Of a stretch of DNA of 64,000 nucleotides, positions 32,522 to 44,417 are shown piece by piece. The position numbers and the translations under genes are program-made. The notes under the pieces were generated by a model. The model did not search any database, was not told the DNA's origin, and worked only from the letters and a program-made list of their open reading frames with translations. The DNA comes from Cladorrhinum sp. PSN259 (taxonomy: Eukaryota; Ascomycota; Sordariomycetes; Sordariales; Podosporaceae), in assembly GCA_033725935.1 (NCBI GenBank), contig MU867134.1, forward strand, positions 1,090 to 65,089, written 5' to 3'. The stretch's first letter is position 1; every line of letters begins with the position of its first letter.

Positions 32522-35500
32522 CTAGCGGCTGCCCCCAGTTGAAGATCCCGCACCGATAGGACTACTAGGATGATTGGACCCGACAGCCTGCTGAAGCGCC
32601 GGCTGGTGCGCTGGCCAATGACTCCCTGGGACATATCTAATCGACTTGTTTCCCTGCTCATCTTCACGCACATCAAAGCTACCTCCGCCATTGTTTTCGT
32701 TGCCTTCAGTGTCGGCATAATCTAAAAGATCCTTCTCGTCCACGGGGTGCCCTTGGTTGTAGATGGCTACTCGCGCCTTGATGTTCTCGAGTTTGACGAA
32801 TCTGTCTCCAGAGTCACCCTCGTTCGACCCGGACACAGCCAGCTCTTCACAAGCGCGACGAAGCATCTTTCGGAAAGCAACTGCGCGATTCTCCGTTGGT
32901 CGCTCAACAATGCTGTGACTGCCAAATGACGAAGCCTGGGGATTGACTGGACCCCAAGGCGCGCTTATCAATCCTGGAGGCGGGGCTGGCGCATAGGCAC
33001 CCGGCTGATGGGCTGCTGGTGCCCATGGATTATGATGTGAGGGAAAGAAGGGATGTGCCCCAAAGGGGGCCACCATTGGAAAGCCGGGTGCGGCCCGAGG
33101 CAAAGGCATCATCGGCGGTCGGCTCGTACGTGCTGAATACTCTGGGATTAAGGGATCGTCCAAATCGTCCAAAAGTGCGCTGCTACCAAGATGTGCGTCC
33201 ACCTCCGAGTTGGAAATATTTCTCGACGGTGAACCATTGGTTGGCCGTTGGCCATGAACAACACTGGCGGGCCGTCCGATCGGTGTAGGCCTAGCAATCG
33301 GCTGTGACACACCGGATTCGAAGCTTCCAGATCCTTGGCGGGAGTGACTGCCAGAGTTTTCCTCCTGAAATCCCGGCCCGGCCATCTGAGCCATGCCCAG
33401 CAACGGAGAGTCCAGGGGTCCATGGAAGCCAGGAGGAGGGTGTATGGAAAACCCTCTGCCTGCAACAGGAGCGCCTAGCCCAGGAGGCGGCATTGGCATC
33501 ACTCCTGGTGGTCTATAACCAGTGCTAGGTGCGAAGACATGGTCGCGATGCATCCCATTTCCAAACCCGGCTGGCATCTGCGGCAAACCTGGCGGATAGA
33601 AGGGCATTGCACCACCGACCGCTGGAGGCATACCAAACAGATTGGGCTGTAAAGGCAGCGTCTTGGCTGGGATACTCACTGGGGACGCCGCATGGCCTGC
33701 CGGTTGGGGAACACCATACGGTATGGCACCCGGAAGTCCTGATTTGCTGGCGGGGCCGATCGGACCTGGACTCGAATGCACAGGTGTGAGCGGATTTGGT
33801 GATGGATTTTGGCTTGGACCAGAGCCAGAGAGCGAAGTAGGTCCTGATGATGCAGCGGCCGTGCTTTCTTGCTGCGAGGGCTGACGCGCGCGCATGGGCG
33901 TAGGGACCTTGGACAGCACAGGTGTCGCGACCGTTATTTTTGGCGAGATATAAGAGGTAGAGGGCTGGGGAAGCGCAGGGACCGCTGCGGGAGGCTGTTG
34001 AGCAGGACGCTTTGGCAGTGTCACAGGAACAGGAGGAACTGGGGCGGCAGCAAGAGCAGCGGCTTTTTGAGCAGCTCTCTCTTCCTTCTTCCGCTTCTCC
34101 TTTGTTTCCTTGGGCTCCCTATTCTCCCGCTCCAGTTTAGCCTTTGCATCCTTTTCTCGCTTGGCCTTCTCCTGCGCCTCCCTTCTTTGCTTGGCCTCTC
34201 GCTCCTTTTGCTCACGAGCCTCCTGTTCTTTCAAGCGGGCATCTTCACGGGCCTTCTTCTCACGTTCTTTAGCCTCACGAGCTTTCCGCTCGTTTTCTTC
34301 CCGCTCGTGTATTTTGCGCAACCGCTCTACCTCTTTCCGTTGGCGTTCCTCTTCTTCGGCCTTTTTCTGAGCCTCCCGTTTCTTTCGTTTCTCCTCGCCC
34401 TTGAGTCGCTGTTCCTCAGCCTTCCGGTCCTCTTCGGCGCGACGGGCGGCTTCCTCGGCGGCTCGTTCAGACTCTCTTCGAGCCTTCTCCTCGGCCTGGG
34501 CTTCCTTCTTCCTGGCTTGCCGATCTTTCCGTCTCTGTGACTCCTTGGCCTTTTTCGCCTTGCGCTGAGCGTCTTGCTGAGTCTCGATCTCGATTTCTTC
34601 CAGGAGTTGGGCCTGTCGCTCCTGGGCAACCTTCTCCCTGTAGGCGTGGAGAACCCGCTGCTCAAACATCCTCGCAGCAAATATTTGGAACATCCGGCGA
34701 CCTTCCTCCATGCGCTGCTCAACCGACAGGGCGTCCTATCCGCGATATTAGCAACCCTTCTCATCCAAGTAGAGGCAAAGAAGCAAGGTGGCAAATGGAA
34801 AAGTTGTAACCGCCCTACCTCTTCTTCCTCCTGGCTGTCGTATTCGCCGTCCTCCTCGTCATCGTACTCATCTTCATCATCTTCATAGTCATCCTCATCA
34901 GGAGGCGAAGCGTGGTCATGGGCGTAGCGGTCTCCATTGGCATGGCCGTAACCACGCTCAGAATGCTCTCTGACGTCGATCTCTCGGGCCATGCGTCGCT
35001 CGGCCAGATTTTCCATCATCTCGATGAACTTCCTACCGTCATTCTTGAGCAGATCATCGGCTACAGTCAGGATTCCGCCTAGAGAAGATGAGCCATAAGC
35101 GTTATTGCCAGTCCCTGTAGAGGGAGAACTCTGTAAAAATGATGGAAGAATGGGAAGTCTGTCCCTACCCTGCACAGTCAGGCTATTCCCGAAGAGTTGG
35201 AACTGGCTCTCGTAGTCTCCTCGGTGTGACCGTTCTGAAGGCTCCACATCTTCTTCGCTGTAATCGTCGTCATCTTCATCGCTGTATTCAAGACTTCCAT
35301 CCACACTGCCCTCTTGTCCCTCGACGTGCTCGTGGTCAGCTCCATCTAGGCCATCTTCCTCCTCTTCATCCTCGTCATCCGTTACGTGCTCCACAATTCG
35401 ACCTTGGTACGGCTGAGCATTGGAATACCGGGAGGGAAGACCGCGCCGCCGCACCGCACCTATTGCTCCAAATGGATGCCGAGGCTGCAGCATGGGAGGC

Positions 35501-36345
35501 CCCTCACCCTTAGGGTGATTTGCGTACTGCTCGAGCTCTTGATAGTAAGCATCATACAGCCCCTCTAGTTCCTCCTCAATGGCAGTTCGCTTCCTCCCGC
35601 ATACGGTGCAGCTGCACGTGTGTCTCTGCTGCTCCTTCATCTTCCTGAGAACCGCATCCTTCTCGACTTTCACGAGATCCTTGCGATCGTTTTCGGTAAG
35701 ATCCATCCAGAACGCTTTGATGCGCTCGCGTTCCTGCGCAGTGCTAGTATCCCATATGCCCTTTCCCCAACTTGTCGATTGGCTTTGATGCGGATGAGAT
35801 CGTCGAGAAACATCGCCCCAAAATACGTCTGAGTGCTTTGCTGCCGGAGGATCAGTCCCCGTCGACGCGTTGCCCTTTTTCTTCTTCTTTTTGGACTTTT
35901 TCGACTTGTTGGATGACTCCTGCGCAGACCCATTTTGTAAGGATTGTTGTTGCTGGCCATATGAGCCCCGGCCAGCATCTTGCTCATCATCCTCGTCTTC
36001 GTCGTCCTGTTGGGTGTCTGCCAATCGACGATCGTGTGAACCGAGAGCGCTCGACGTCCCATTCACTGCTTGGCCAGCCTGCGCCTGTTGCTCGGCGGCG
36101 GCCTTCAAGGCGGCCTTTGCGCGTCGCTTCTGCTTCTTTCGGTTTACGCCCGGAGCGGGTGGGGGAAGGGTCGCTGACGCCGAGGTCGGAGAGGGCTGGG
36201 AGGAGTCGGTTGACTGGCTTGCTTTTGGGACTGTTATGAACTTTGATCCATCCTTGTTTATGTATTTTGCTGTATTCTTTGATGCGGGGGAAGGAGGGGC
36301 ATCTGCGGGTGCCGGCGCAGGCGGGGGATTCCGGTTGCCCTTCAT
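32522..36345 (-). CDS. NST1: Stress response protein Nst1
   Basis: Nst1 is a large cytoplasmic protein linked in yeast to salt tolerance and mRNA-processing bodies. Minus-strand exons are 34819-36345 and 32522-34735, with an 83-bp intron (GTAGGG...GATAG), giving 1246 aa. The N-terminus MKGNRN is followed by a Pro-rich region and poly-Lys (KSKKSKKKKKK). The conserved core contains FWMDLTENDRKDLVKVEKDA and HTCSCTVCGRKR with its Cys cluster. Long acidic runs follow, then MEEGRRMFQIFAARMFEQRV next to the splice junction. A very long charged coiled coil (Glu/Lys/Arg, about residues 560-730) and a Pro/Gly-rich C-terminal half with IARPTPIGRPASVVHGQRP complete it. Every part fits the family. The same-frame upstream ATG (36429) gives an unlikely extension. 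Confidence 0.93.
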
Positions 36346-38645
36346 GATGAGGGTTGCATGTAGTTGTGATGGTTGCAGGACGTCGCTGCAGGGCCCGATC
36401 GCACAAGAACTACCTAGAGATGACAGCACAGGTAAGCGGGTGTCGCGAAGGAGGCAGGTTCAAGGGATATGGTGGGAGATAGTGTTTCAAGGTCAACCGA
36501 TGCGGCGCGGAGGGGTACAGTTGGTAAGTGGCAGTAGGAGCGTCGGCCCAGGGACTAGCAAACAGCGACGACACTAGGGAGAGTAGAAGAGCGAGACTAG
36601 GAGGAAAAGAACACGCTGACTTCACACTTGGTGGGACTCGAAGCTTGCTAGTAGTGGCATGGGTGGTTTTGGAGAAGAAGAGTGATTTGTTTGTTGGATT
36701 CGAATTCAGATGGAGATATAAACCCCCCGTGGAGTCAATGGCCGCATTGCTAAGTTGGGCTTTGGCAGGACTGAGAGTGAAGGGAGAGCGGCGTGCAATG
36801 GCAGGGTTGGTGAGGGTTAATTGGCGGAGGGGTTCGGACTACTACTCACTCTCTGAATGTCTCCCCAAGTCAGTCGAGGCCAGAAAGTCGGCAATGGGCG
36901 CAGAGGGGGTCGTCGAATCACGGAAAAGGGCAACCGGTTGTCGTGATTCTGAGATCGGTATATGATGCGGGCCGAGGGACGTCGTGCGATTCGAAGCTCC
37001 GAATTCACCAAGGATACCTCAGGCTGGAAAGTAGTGAGGTTCGGTGCAGTGTTCAAGGTGCTGCTAGATTTGTGGTCCCGGCCTTGCAGTGAGCAACCAC
37101 CACCGCACACATGCTTTCACCACTGCGGGCATTGGGCGGGTCATTGACCAAGCAATGACCCTTTCCAATTGGTCAGCCGCAGTGAATGGGCCACACACGT
37201 GACTCAGCCTCGTACCTGCCCTGGAAATCCGGAGACTGGTACCCCTGCAATTACGCTACTTTCCACTCCAGCAGGTTCCACTTTTGGAGGTTGGCACCTC
37301 GTTCGTTCGTCACAGGCTCTCACTTTCACTTTCACAACACTTTGCACTTTCCCACTTCAGCCGCCAGGTTCAACTTTTCCAGATATTAACAGGATCGCGT
37401 TTTTGTTTTATTTGACTATCTGGCAAAGATTCTTATGGCAGATGCCAGCCGCATATTTAAAGTAGAAACATCGCACCTTCATCATGGTTAAATACCGTCA
37501 CTACTGGGCCTGAGGAATGGGAACAATCGCATTTGGCGCTGAATTGCGTGTGTTTATTTTATATAAGCTTGATGAGCACATGGTTTGTGGCTTGCCTCAC
37601 ATGTCTTCATGTCTTGTCTTGATGGATACAGGGGAGGACAGAAGGGAGCTGTATCCGTTCCTGGGAATTGCGGAGTCTCGCTCCCCCTTTTCTGTCTGAT
37701 CGCCCTACCAAGGTAATTCCGGGTCCTGTGGCCCTCGATGAGTGACAGCGCCCACCTGACGATGAGATGATCTAGATAACCGGCTGCCGCACTCCCGGTG
37801 TTTCGGTACCGGATGAGCAGCTAGAACTCTTGGCTGTCTCCCCGGGATGCAAGACCCTCTCGGCCACAGATGTCGTTTTAATCAATGGGCACTTGCACAA
37901 CTCCACCACGACCAACTTTGTTACTCTGAATACGGTGTCTGAATCCCAATCAAGGGTCCAGCTCCGCCAAGGTCACAACCCGAGATGAAGAATCGCGCGT
38001 TGGAGGCCGTATCGCTCTGCACAGCCTCACTTTTTTGTCCGCCCCAGAAGTCCAGGTAAACACAAACAACGGCGATCGGCCTATCAGATGGCCCATGGCT
38101 GTCTTGTCCAACGTAAGAAAAAAATCCTCCCTCCTCCAGTGTTCCAGATTGGTGGCCACGGGTTCTTTAAACCGTTCGGATGAAATCCAAAATGGGACCT
38201 AGAGGTCCCCAAAAAAAAGTGTCTTTTCGCAAAGTGACGCAGTGACGAATCTACGATAAGTGGGCTTTCCTCAGGTGGGGAAGGATGTGCTTCAGAAGCT
38301 ACTGAACAGGGGCGCTGTTGGTCCGGGTTAGCGGTCTCGTTAGCGTTAGGTAATCAGGCTTCAAGCCGCTATCAACCCATTGTTTCCCCTCGAAATTTCC
38401 TGGGGGCACAGCTTCCATGCTTCCATGCCTCCATGCATCAAGGTCATCCATAGTTTGTCGGCCTCTCTCGAAATTCCTCAAGGTTACTGTGCTCCCGGCC
38501 TGGTGATTTCTGACCACAACTGAACGATTTACGACCCCGCGCCCTGCCAATTCCTTTCTCCCAGGTCCTTTTACAAAGTTCCATCCACCGCCTATCGTCT
38601 AAAGAGTTCCGTCTTAGCGATCCAGAACCTCCAGACTTGCCGACC
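36346..38645. promoter_or_regulatory. Divergent intergenic region, NST1 / RHO2
   Basis: This is 2.3 kb between divergent starts. A palindromic CCAATTGG (37165-37172) gives a CCAAT box on each strand. The CACTTTC motif repeats at about 37319-37350. No gene is recognised; open frames here are short or lack ATG support. Confidence 0.45.
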
Positions 38646-39834
38646 ATGGCGACAGAGCAAGGAGCACGGGGAGAGGCCGTCGCCATCCGACGGTATGCAT
38701 CCATACGAGACCCTCAATGCTCTGCCAGATGTTGCAGTTATTGACTTGGGACTGCAGAAAGCTTGTGATCATTGGCGATGGTGCTTGCGGCAAGACGAGT
38801 TTGCTTAGTGTGTTTACTCTTGGATTCTTCCCTACCGTGAGTTCTCCCGTCCCCCAACAGCAATTGTGTTTGATATTCTCTCGGCGCATTATTTCCATGC
38901 TTTCCAGAACATCTTGCTAATCTTCTTCTTCTTCTTCATATAGCACTATGTGAGTTGAATCATTCTCAATGGCGACTCTTACCGCCTTTATCAACCGACT
39001 CGCCGACAGATCGACCGAACACCAGCATATCCTCCCAACTTCCGACCCGACCGCCTTTTACAACCGTGGTCTTCCCTGACCGCTAACTAACAGATTTGCT
39101 TTCACAGATCCCCACCGTCTTTGAGAACTATGTGACAGACTGCAAGGTGGATGGTAAATCGGTACAGCTTGCACTATGGGACACAGCCGGCCAGGAGGAC
39201 TATGAGCGTTTACGGCCGCTCGCATACTCCAAGGCCCACGTCATTCTTATCGGCTTCTCAATCGATACTCCCGATTCCTTAGATAATGTCAAGCACAAGG
39301 TAGGTAGTCTTCTTTTTCCCTCATTTCTTCTGTTCATCTGTGCCCTCCTCCTTCCGAGACGACCAGCCACGCAAACCCCCATGCTGCAAGACACACACAC
39401 ACCATGTTGCATCTACGTCACCCCGTCCTGGTGCGACCTTTGTACCACCCCGCAATCTCTTGGTCAAGGGGAGGATCGGGGCCGAGTGTGGGGGCTCAGG
39501 GATTGGGGAATTGGGAAATCCGGAATGTGTACTAACCCTTGAATAGTGGTTTGTAGAAGCACAGGAGCGATGCCCAGATGTTCCAATCATCCTTGTTGGC
39601 CTCAAGAAGGATCTCCGCGACGACCCCGTCGCAATAGAGGAGATGCGTAAGCGATCACAGCGGTTCATTACGACGGCAGAAGGCGAGCATGTTGCTAAGG
39701 AGATCGGTGCACGCAAGTACCTCGAGTGTTCCAGCTTGACGGGTGAGGGTGTCGACGACGTCTTTGAGGCAGCCACGAGGGCATCGCTGGTCATGTTCGA
39801 AAGTGAGCGGAACGGGTGCTGCGTTATTCTATAA
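38646..39834 (+). CDS. RHO2: Rho2-type small GTPase
   Basis: Rho2 is a membrane-attached GTPase that controls cell-wall synthesis and polarity through protein kinase C. Exons are 38646-38692, 38758-38836, 38944-38949, 39108-39299 and 39547-39834, giving 203 aa. The G1 loop is GDGACGKTS. Switch I is HYIPTVFENYVTD, whose His-Tyr comes from a 6-nt exon. G3 is WDTAGQED. G4 is LVGLKKDL, with LKKD in place of the usual TKxD, as in yeast Rho2. G5 is ECSSLTGEGVDDVF, and the C-terminus CCVIL carries the CaaX prenylation box preceded by an extra Cys that may be palmitoylated. LKKD and the CaaX type favour Rho2 over Rho1, Rho3 and Cdc42. Introns have strong signals, for example TACTAAC before exon 5. 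Confidence 0.92.
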
Positions 39835-41219
39835 GCGTAGCAACATAACCGCACAGCACGGCCTAATAATCACCACCTTCGCACACTCACTCATTCTGTC
39901 TGAGGAAATGGGTGAGAGTTTAAAGTCGTTGCCGCATTCATCTGAAGCTCACTCGTCAATGGCGGAGGTAACGGGCAGAGAGATGAAGTCATCACTTGAA
40001 CACTCTCATAACCAGTTTGTCTATTTGAGGTAACGGCACAAGAGACGGCGAGGTCGTTACTTGAGATCAAACTATCCAGGATCACAGCAAAAAGGAGTAC
40101 GAAGAGTTGTCATCCGCTGTTTACGACCAGTTGAACAACAAGACGACTTTAATGATGATTTTTACTCCTACATATGAGTGGGAAACTTTGCCCCATCACA
40201 CCGACTCATTTCGAATCAAACCGAAAGCGAAGCGAAACAATGCGATTTTTGTCTCAAATTATGGAAGACACACGAAAAGCCCTCGAAGGGAGGTACCAAA
40301 GGGGGGTGTTTTGGTGTCATCAAATTTTGAATGTTGTTGTGTATTAATAATGATATAGAGTTTTTCTTCCCTTTTCTTTTTTTTTTCATCGGGGTGGCAG
40401 GATGGGCTGGCAAAGGGAAATCTGGAATGGATTTGAAATGGTCACAAATGGATGGACAAACACACATTGCATTTTTTTGCGCTTTGGTCTGGAAGGAGTT
40501 TTTCTTAATGAGCCATATTCGAGTTGAGAGACAGAGAGAGACAGAGGGAGACATCAGAGAGAATGACGAAGAAGAAGAGAACAATATGATGGAAGATTGA
40601 TTGCAGTTTATATTCAGCAGGATGTTGTTTGTCTTTTTTACTCTTTTTATTAATTTGACTGTTAAGGATGCTCTCGAGACGAAGGAGCGAGTCTCGCATT
40701 GTGAGTCGGTGTGAGAGTGAGTCTGACTTTTGACGCGGTCATTTGTTGTTAGCTTGCCATTCTCGTGTTAGTTTTGTAGTGTCGTATTGGTTGTTTTTTC
40801 TGATGGAAAAAGTAAAAGTGTGCTTTTAGTTATCTTGACATCAAAGTAACAATTGCGACCTTTTTTTTTTATCATGCTTTATGTGACTTGCTTCTTTTAC
40901 GCACTTTTGTCTGTCTCCTTTTCGCTCGCTTCATTATATCCTTGCTAGTATGCAACTTAAGAAAGTTCGATTCAGTATCATAATATCCTCGAGGCATCCT
41001 GGTTGAAGTAACCCCTGATTCTAATATCTAGTGTAGTTACCCCATTTCTCTCTGCCATATCACTTCTTTAAAGTATCCTCCATCTGTGAATCATTCCTCA
41101 TACTTGTTTTCTTCTACATTTCTTCATGATCAACCGTTCAGTTCCATCGAAGCTTAGCTTCCCAACCTCGCACGTACCGTCGGTGACCTACTCGAACCGT
41201 TCTCCAGACACAGACAATC
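39835..41219. other. Intergenic region, RHO2 / 5S rRNA
   Basis: This is 1.4 kb holding the RHO2 3' untranslated region. No gene is seen. Confidence 0.5.
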
Positions 41220-41339
41220 ACATACGACCATACCCTCAAGAAAACTCGGCATCCCGTCCGCTCTGCCCTAGATAAGCTTGAAGAGGGCCGGATCAGTACT
41301 CAGGTGGGTGACCACTGGGGAATCCCCGGTGTTGTATGT
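41220..41339 (+). rRNA. 5S ribosomal RNA gene (dispersed copy)
   Basis: The 120-nt sequence starts ACATACGACC and ends GTTGTATGT, which pair over nine positions (with G-U) to form helix I. The conserved internal parts CATCCCGTCCGCTCTGCC, GATCAGTACTCAGGTGGGTG and ACCACTGGGGAATCC are present, including the internal promoter region. It stands alone between protein genes, as in Neurospora and relatives, not in an rDNA array. No pseudogene damage is visible. Confidence 0.95.
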
Positions 41340-41346
41340 TTTTTTT
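41339..41346 (+). terminator. Pol III terminator of 5S rRNA
   Basis: A run of eight Ts starts at the last base of the 5S gene. Confidence 0.75.
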
Positions 41347-42459
41347 GGGTAAGGGGGGTTTTTTTTTGTCGCTTAATATCTTTTTGACTCCATCGTGAAA
41401 TTCTTTCGCAGAACATCATCCGAGTTCCCACCCCACACCACCCCCTTTTATATATATATTTACTTTTCATTAACTTTTCACATCTCTTTTTTGTCTTTCT
41501 CTCAATCAACGTAAACAAAAACAAGGATATACTAAACGAAAATAACCCATCCTAATAAACGAGAATTCTTACTTGTGTAAGATGCGGGATTTAAACTACC
41601 AACCAAGCCAAGCAAGCCATGCATGCGTTACATACATACATGGAAGGCTTCGGAGCAGGGGAAGGGCAATAAAAGCCAAAAAACAAAAAAAAAAAAAAAA
41701 AAAAAAAAAACCCCCATGTGTGTCATAGGAAGGAGTATTTAAATGCGTACATGTAAAATCATAATTTTACAGGTTTACTACGGTGGTGCGTTCACGGCAT
41801 TACGTAGCTTGCGCCATGTAAATAACATTGGCCCGCCGGTATGTCTTGCAACTCCTCGTTTCTTATGTAAACCGCGTGTGCCATGTTTAGTTGAGAACCT
41901 TGCCATGAGATGAAGTGGTGAGGTTAGAAAGCCATGCTCAAAAATCCCAGGACAGGGCACTTGCAAGGAAAAAGGCAGTCCAAGTTTGGTGACATTAGTC
42001 TTAAGAGAGCCTTCGTTCAGGCAAAGTAGAACACCAAAAAAATAGAGGGTCAAAAAAGTCAGAATCACTCAAATACTGCAACTGTTTGGTCAAAAACCGC
42101 GGGCTTCCATTCTCTAGCCCAACTCCATTTTCTGTGGGCGAGCATCCTGCTGCTGCCTATGATACAAAAAATATGTTGTTACATTTATATACTCCTCCCC
42201 TTTCAGTCTGGGTATTTCCACTGACATTCGTCCTTCATCTCCATGCTGTAAATATTGGAACCCTTTATCGTTCTATCCTTCGATATCCATCGACTGAGCT
42301 GGGAACAAGACCTCAAAGGCAATCGGTCCATAAAACTCTGACTCCTCCCCATGGTCTATCCTTCAATTCCCTCGTTCCTATGAGTTCAAACGAGGTCCCT
42401 CCTGTTGATTCATCTTTCCATAATCCATATCTCATCCATCTTTCCTTGATTCTTCAATT
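41347..42459. other. Intergenic region, 5S rRNA / mL40 3' end
   Basis: This is 1.1 kb with a poly-A run at about 41686-41710 followed by Cs. No gene is recognised. Confidence 0.5.
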
Positions 42460-43068
42460 TCACCTTCTTTCCTCCGTTTTGCTTTCCGCCTTCCAGTCGT
42501 GGTTCCATGCCACTCTAGGCGGGGTATCGACCTGTGCCCTGGCGTACTCAATTGGAACGCCCTTCAATCCATAAGTGCCCTTCTTCTCCATCGCGATTCT
42601 GAAAAGGTACCCCTGCTCACGAGAGCCAGGACCGGAAGTCAATCTCAACTCCTCACACGCCCGGTTCATACTCTGATACTGTCTCATCCAGTTGCGCTCG
42701 CGTGCCTCCCGCTCCTTGCGACGGAACATCAACCAAGCGCGGTGGATGGTCCAGTGACGAAGATATCTGTTGCGAGCCATGCGAAGAGGGGCAGGGATGC
42801 GCTTGGGGTTGAGAACAGCGAGGTGGCGCATGAGGTTGATCATCTTGGGGTCACGTGGCTCATCACCGCGACGCTGGGATTTACGGGCAGGCGCACCACC
42901 CTTGGCGCCTGGCTTGTTGCCGCTGCTTGCTTTTTGGGGACCACCGGCGCCCTTGAGGGCAATGGGGGTAGTTGAGAGAGCGCGAATGCATTGTTGTGAT
43001 GGGTTGAGGGCGGCGGGGGTTGTGGATGGGCGGAGGAGGAGGCCCCGGAGCGACTGGAAGAAGGACAT
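42460..43068 (-). CDS. MRPL28: Mitochondrial large-subunit ribosomal protein mL40
   Basis: This is a protein of the mitochondrial 54S subunit (yeast Mrpl28). The intronless frame gives 202 aa from the ATG chosen here. The N-terminus MSFFQSLRGLLLRPST is a typical basic, hydroxyl-rich mitochondrial targeting sequence, with CIRALSTTPIA near the probable cleavage site. The core has YLRHWTIHRAWLMFRRK followed by RQYQSMNRACEELR, the mL40 signature. The usual length is 150-220 aa. An in-frame ATG 17 codons upstream (43117-43119) overlaps the stop codon of the upstream unknown gene, so the start is uncertain. The spacing between the two genes is only 41 bp with the downstream ATG. Confidence 0.85.
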   Translation of the reverse strand: MSFFQSLRGLLLRPSTTPAALNPSQQCIRALSTTPIALKGAGGPQKASSGNKPGAKGGAPARKSQRRGDEPRDPKMINLMRHLAVLNPKRIPAPLRMARNRYLRHWTIHRAWLMFRRKEREARERNWMRQYQSMNRACEELRLTSGPGSREQGYLFRIAMEKKGTYGLKGVPIEYARAQVDTPPRVAWNHDWKAESKTEERR

Positions 43069-43109
43069 GTTGTATGTTGTACACAGCGTGGCGGCGTTTC
43101 TTGACAGAC

Positions 43110-44417
43110 TCAGAACCATTTAACGCTGTCCTTATCGGCAGAACGACGGCGGTAGTGTTGTGCAGCGGATTTGGTGCTTCTCCTTGTCGTTGGGTTCTTC
43201 GGCACGGCCACTCTCTTGTCGCCAATTCTCGATCGTTTGTGCTCAATTGGCCGCTTTCTGCTGTTGATGGGCGAGAGGGGTGCACGAGGAGACGAGGGGG
43301 AATTCGTCGGGGAAGGTGTCGGGAGGGTACCGGCGACGACGATGCAGTCGAGGATCTTCTCGCTATTAGGCCTCGGGCTCTTCGGGCGGGAGTTTTGGCG
43401 AGTGGTGGTGGTGGGAGGAGTGCTGGCTCGTTGTGGAGGAGCTAAAGCTTGTTCGCAGTATGTTCGATGAAAAGTTGAGCCGACAAGTGGGTCTGAGAAC
43501 AGCAGGAGCTTGCTGAGCGCTGATTGGCCCCCACTGTTGGGATCGCTGCCGCTAGCTGCCGTCTGCTGATGGGATGACGGGGATGACGGGGATTGCCGAG
43601 TTTCAGCAACTACCACAACCTCAACTCCATATTTGTCGCGCTCCGTAAAAGAATACACCAACGTCCGCCTGCGATCAGCCGCACAATCAGAGATGATGTT
43701 AGCAAACCCTTCCTGCTCCATGCGGTCGGCGTGAAATCGAAGGAGATGGATGAAGTGCGCGTTGGTCACCATTTCGAGTAGCGTGATGAGCGACTCCCAC
43801 GATGGCCTCTGTTCCTCGGGATTCTTGACGGCGGAGAGTCGAATCGGTTCGAATCGTCGCAGTGTCCAGATATACCATGCGGTCTCTGCATATTGCCGGA
43901 TGGTAGACTCGTCAGGGGCTCCAGGGATTGCTGGGCGAAACACTTGAGACGCACACTCGCCGACGAGCCAGGTGATGTCGTCTTGGACGATCCGGCCTTC
44001 CCTCCATCTGAGCGGAGTTGGGCTATCGGAAGGAATGCCCAGGGCGCCGAGGACGTTGTGGATGAAGGCCACCATGACCTGTGTTGTGAAGTGTTGGTCA
44101 TACTCTTGGTGTGTGTGAGGAATCTGCCCCTCGTAGGCGAGGCAGTCCCGGAAGGGGGCTTTCTTTGGGTCCTTGACCAGGCGGAAGACGTGGTGGCCCG
44201 GTTCGTGGCCAAGGAACGGAAGTCTGGCCGGCAGCGAGATTGGGACTCGGACCTTTAAGTCGTGTCCCCCCGACGACTTGGTGACGACCCCGAGCGTCGC
44301 AACACCCGGATACCGTGCCGGAGCGGCAGGGGGCGACCCGGGGACGACGGCAACCAAGCCGGGCACGGCAGCAGCGCTCGAGGCAGCGTTGCCGAAAGCT
44401 AACCGGGCACACCTCAT
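43110..44417 (-). CDS. Unknown protein upstream of mL40
   Basis: I do not recognise this 435-aa intronless protein. The N-terminal 60 residues are Ala/Pro/Gly-rich. The middle (about residues 60-270) is folded-looking, with FLGHEPGHHVFRLVKDP, DDITWLVGECASQVFRP, AETAWYIWTLRRFEPIRLSA and SLITLLEMVTNAHFIHLLRF. It includes a His-rich HEPGHHVF segment that only superficially resembles a metal site. The C-terminal third is Ser/Pro/Arg-rich and basic (SRKRPIEHKRSRIGDKR), likely disordered with nuclear-signal-like clusters. The bases upstream of the ATG encode CAA/CAG-rich leader. Its TGA lies 41 bp before, or overlaps, the mL40 start, so the two could share a transcript. Confidence 0.65.
   Translation of the reverse strand: MRCARLAFGNAASSAAAVPGLVAVVPGSPPAAPARYPGVATLGVVTKSSGGHDLKVRVPISLPARLPFLGHEPGHHVFRLVKDPKKAPFRDCLAYEGQIPHTHQEYDQHFTTQVMVAFIHNVLGALGIPSDSPTPLRWREGRIVQDDITWLVGECASQVFRPAIPGAPDESTIRQYAETAWYIWTLRRFEPIRLSAVKNPEEQRPSWESLITLLEMVTNAHFIHLLRFHADRMEQEGFANIISDCAADRRRTLVYSFTERDKYGVEVVVVAETRQSPSSPSSHQQTAASGSDPNSGGQSALSKLLLFSDPLVGSTFHRTYCEQALAPPQRASTPPTTTTRQNSRPKSPRPNSEKILDCIVVAGTLPTPSPTNSPSSPRAPLSPINSRKRPIEHKRSRIGDKRVAVPKNPTTRRSTKSAAQHYRRRSADKDSVKWF

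Noticed and set aside
33869..34540. Leu/Phe-rich plus-strand open frame resembling a membrane protein
   Set aside because: It is the antisense of the Glu/Lys/Arg coiled coil of NST1, which produces Leu/Ser/Phe codons.
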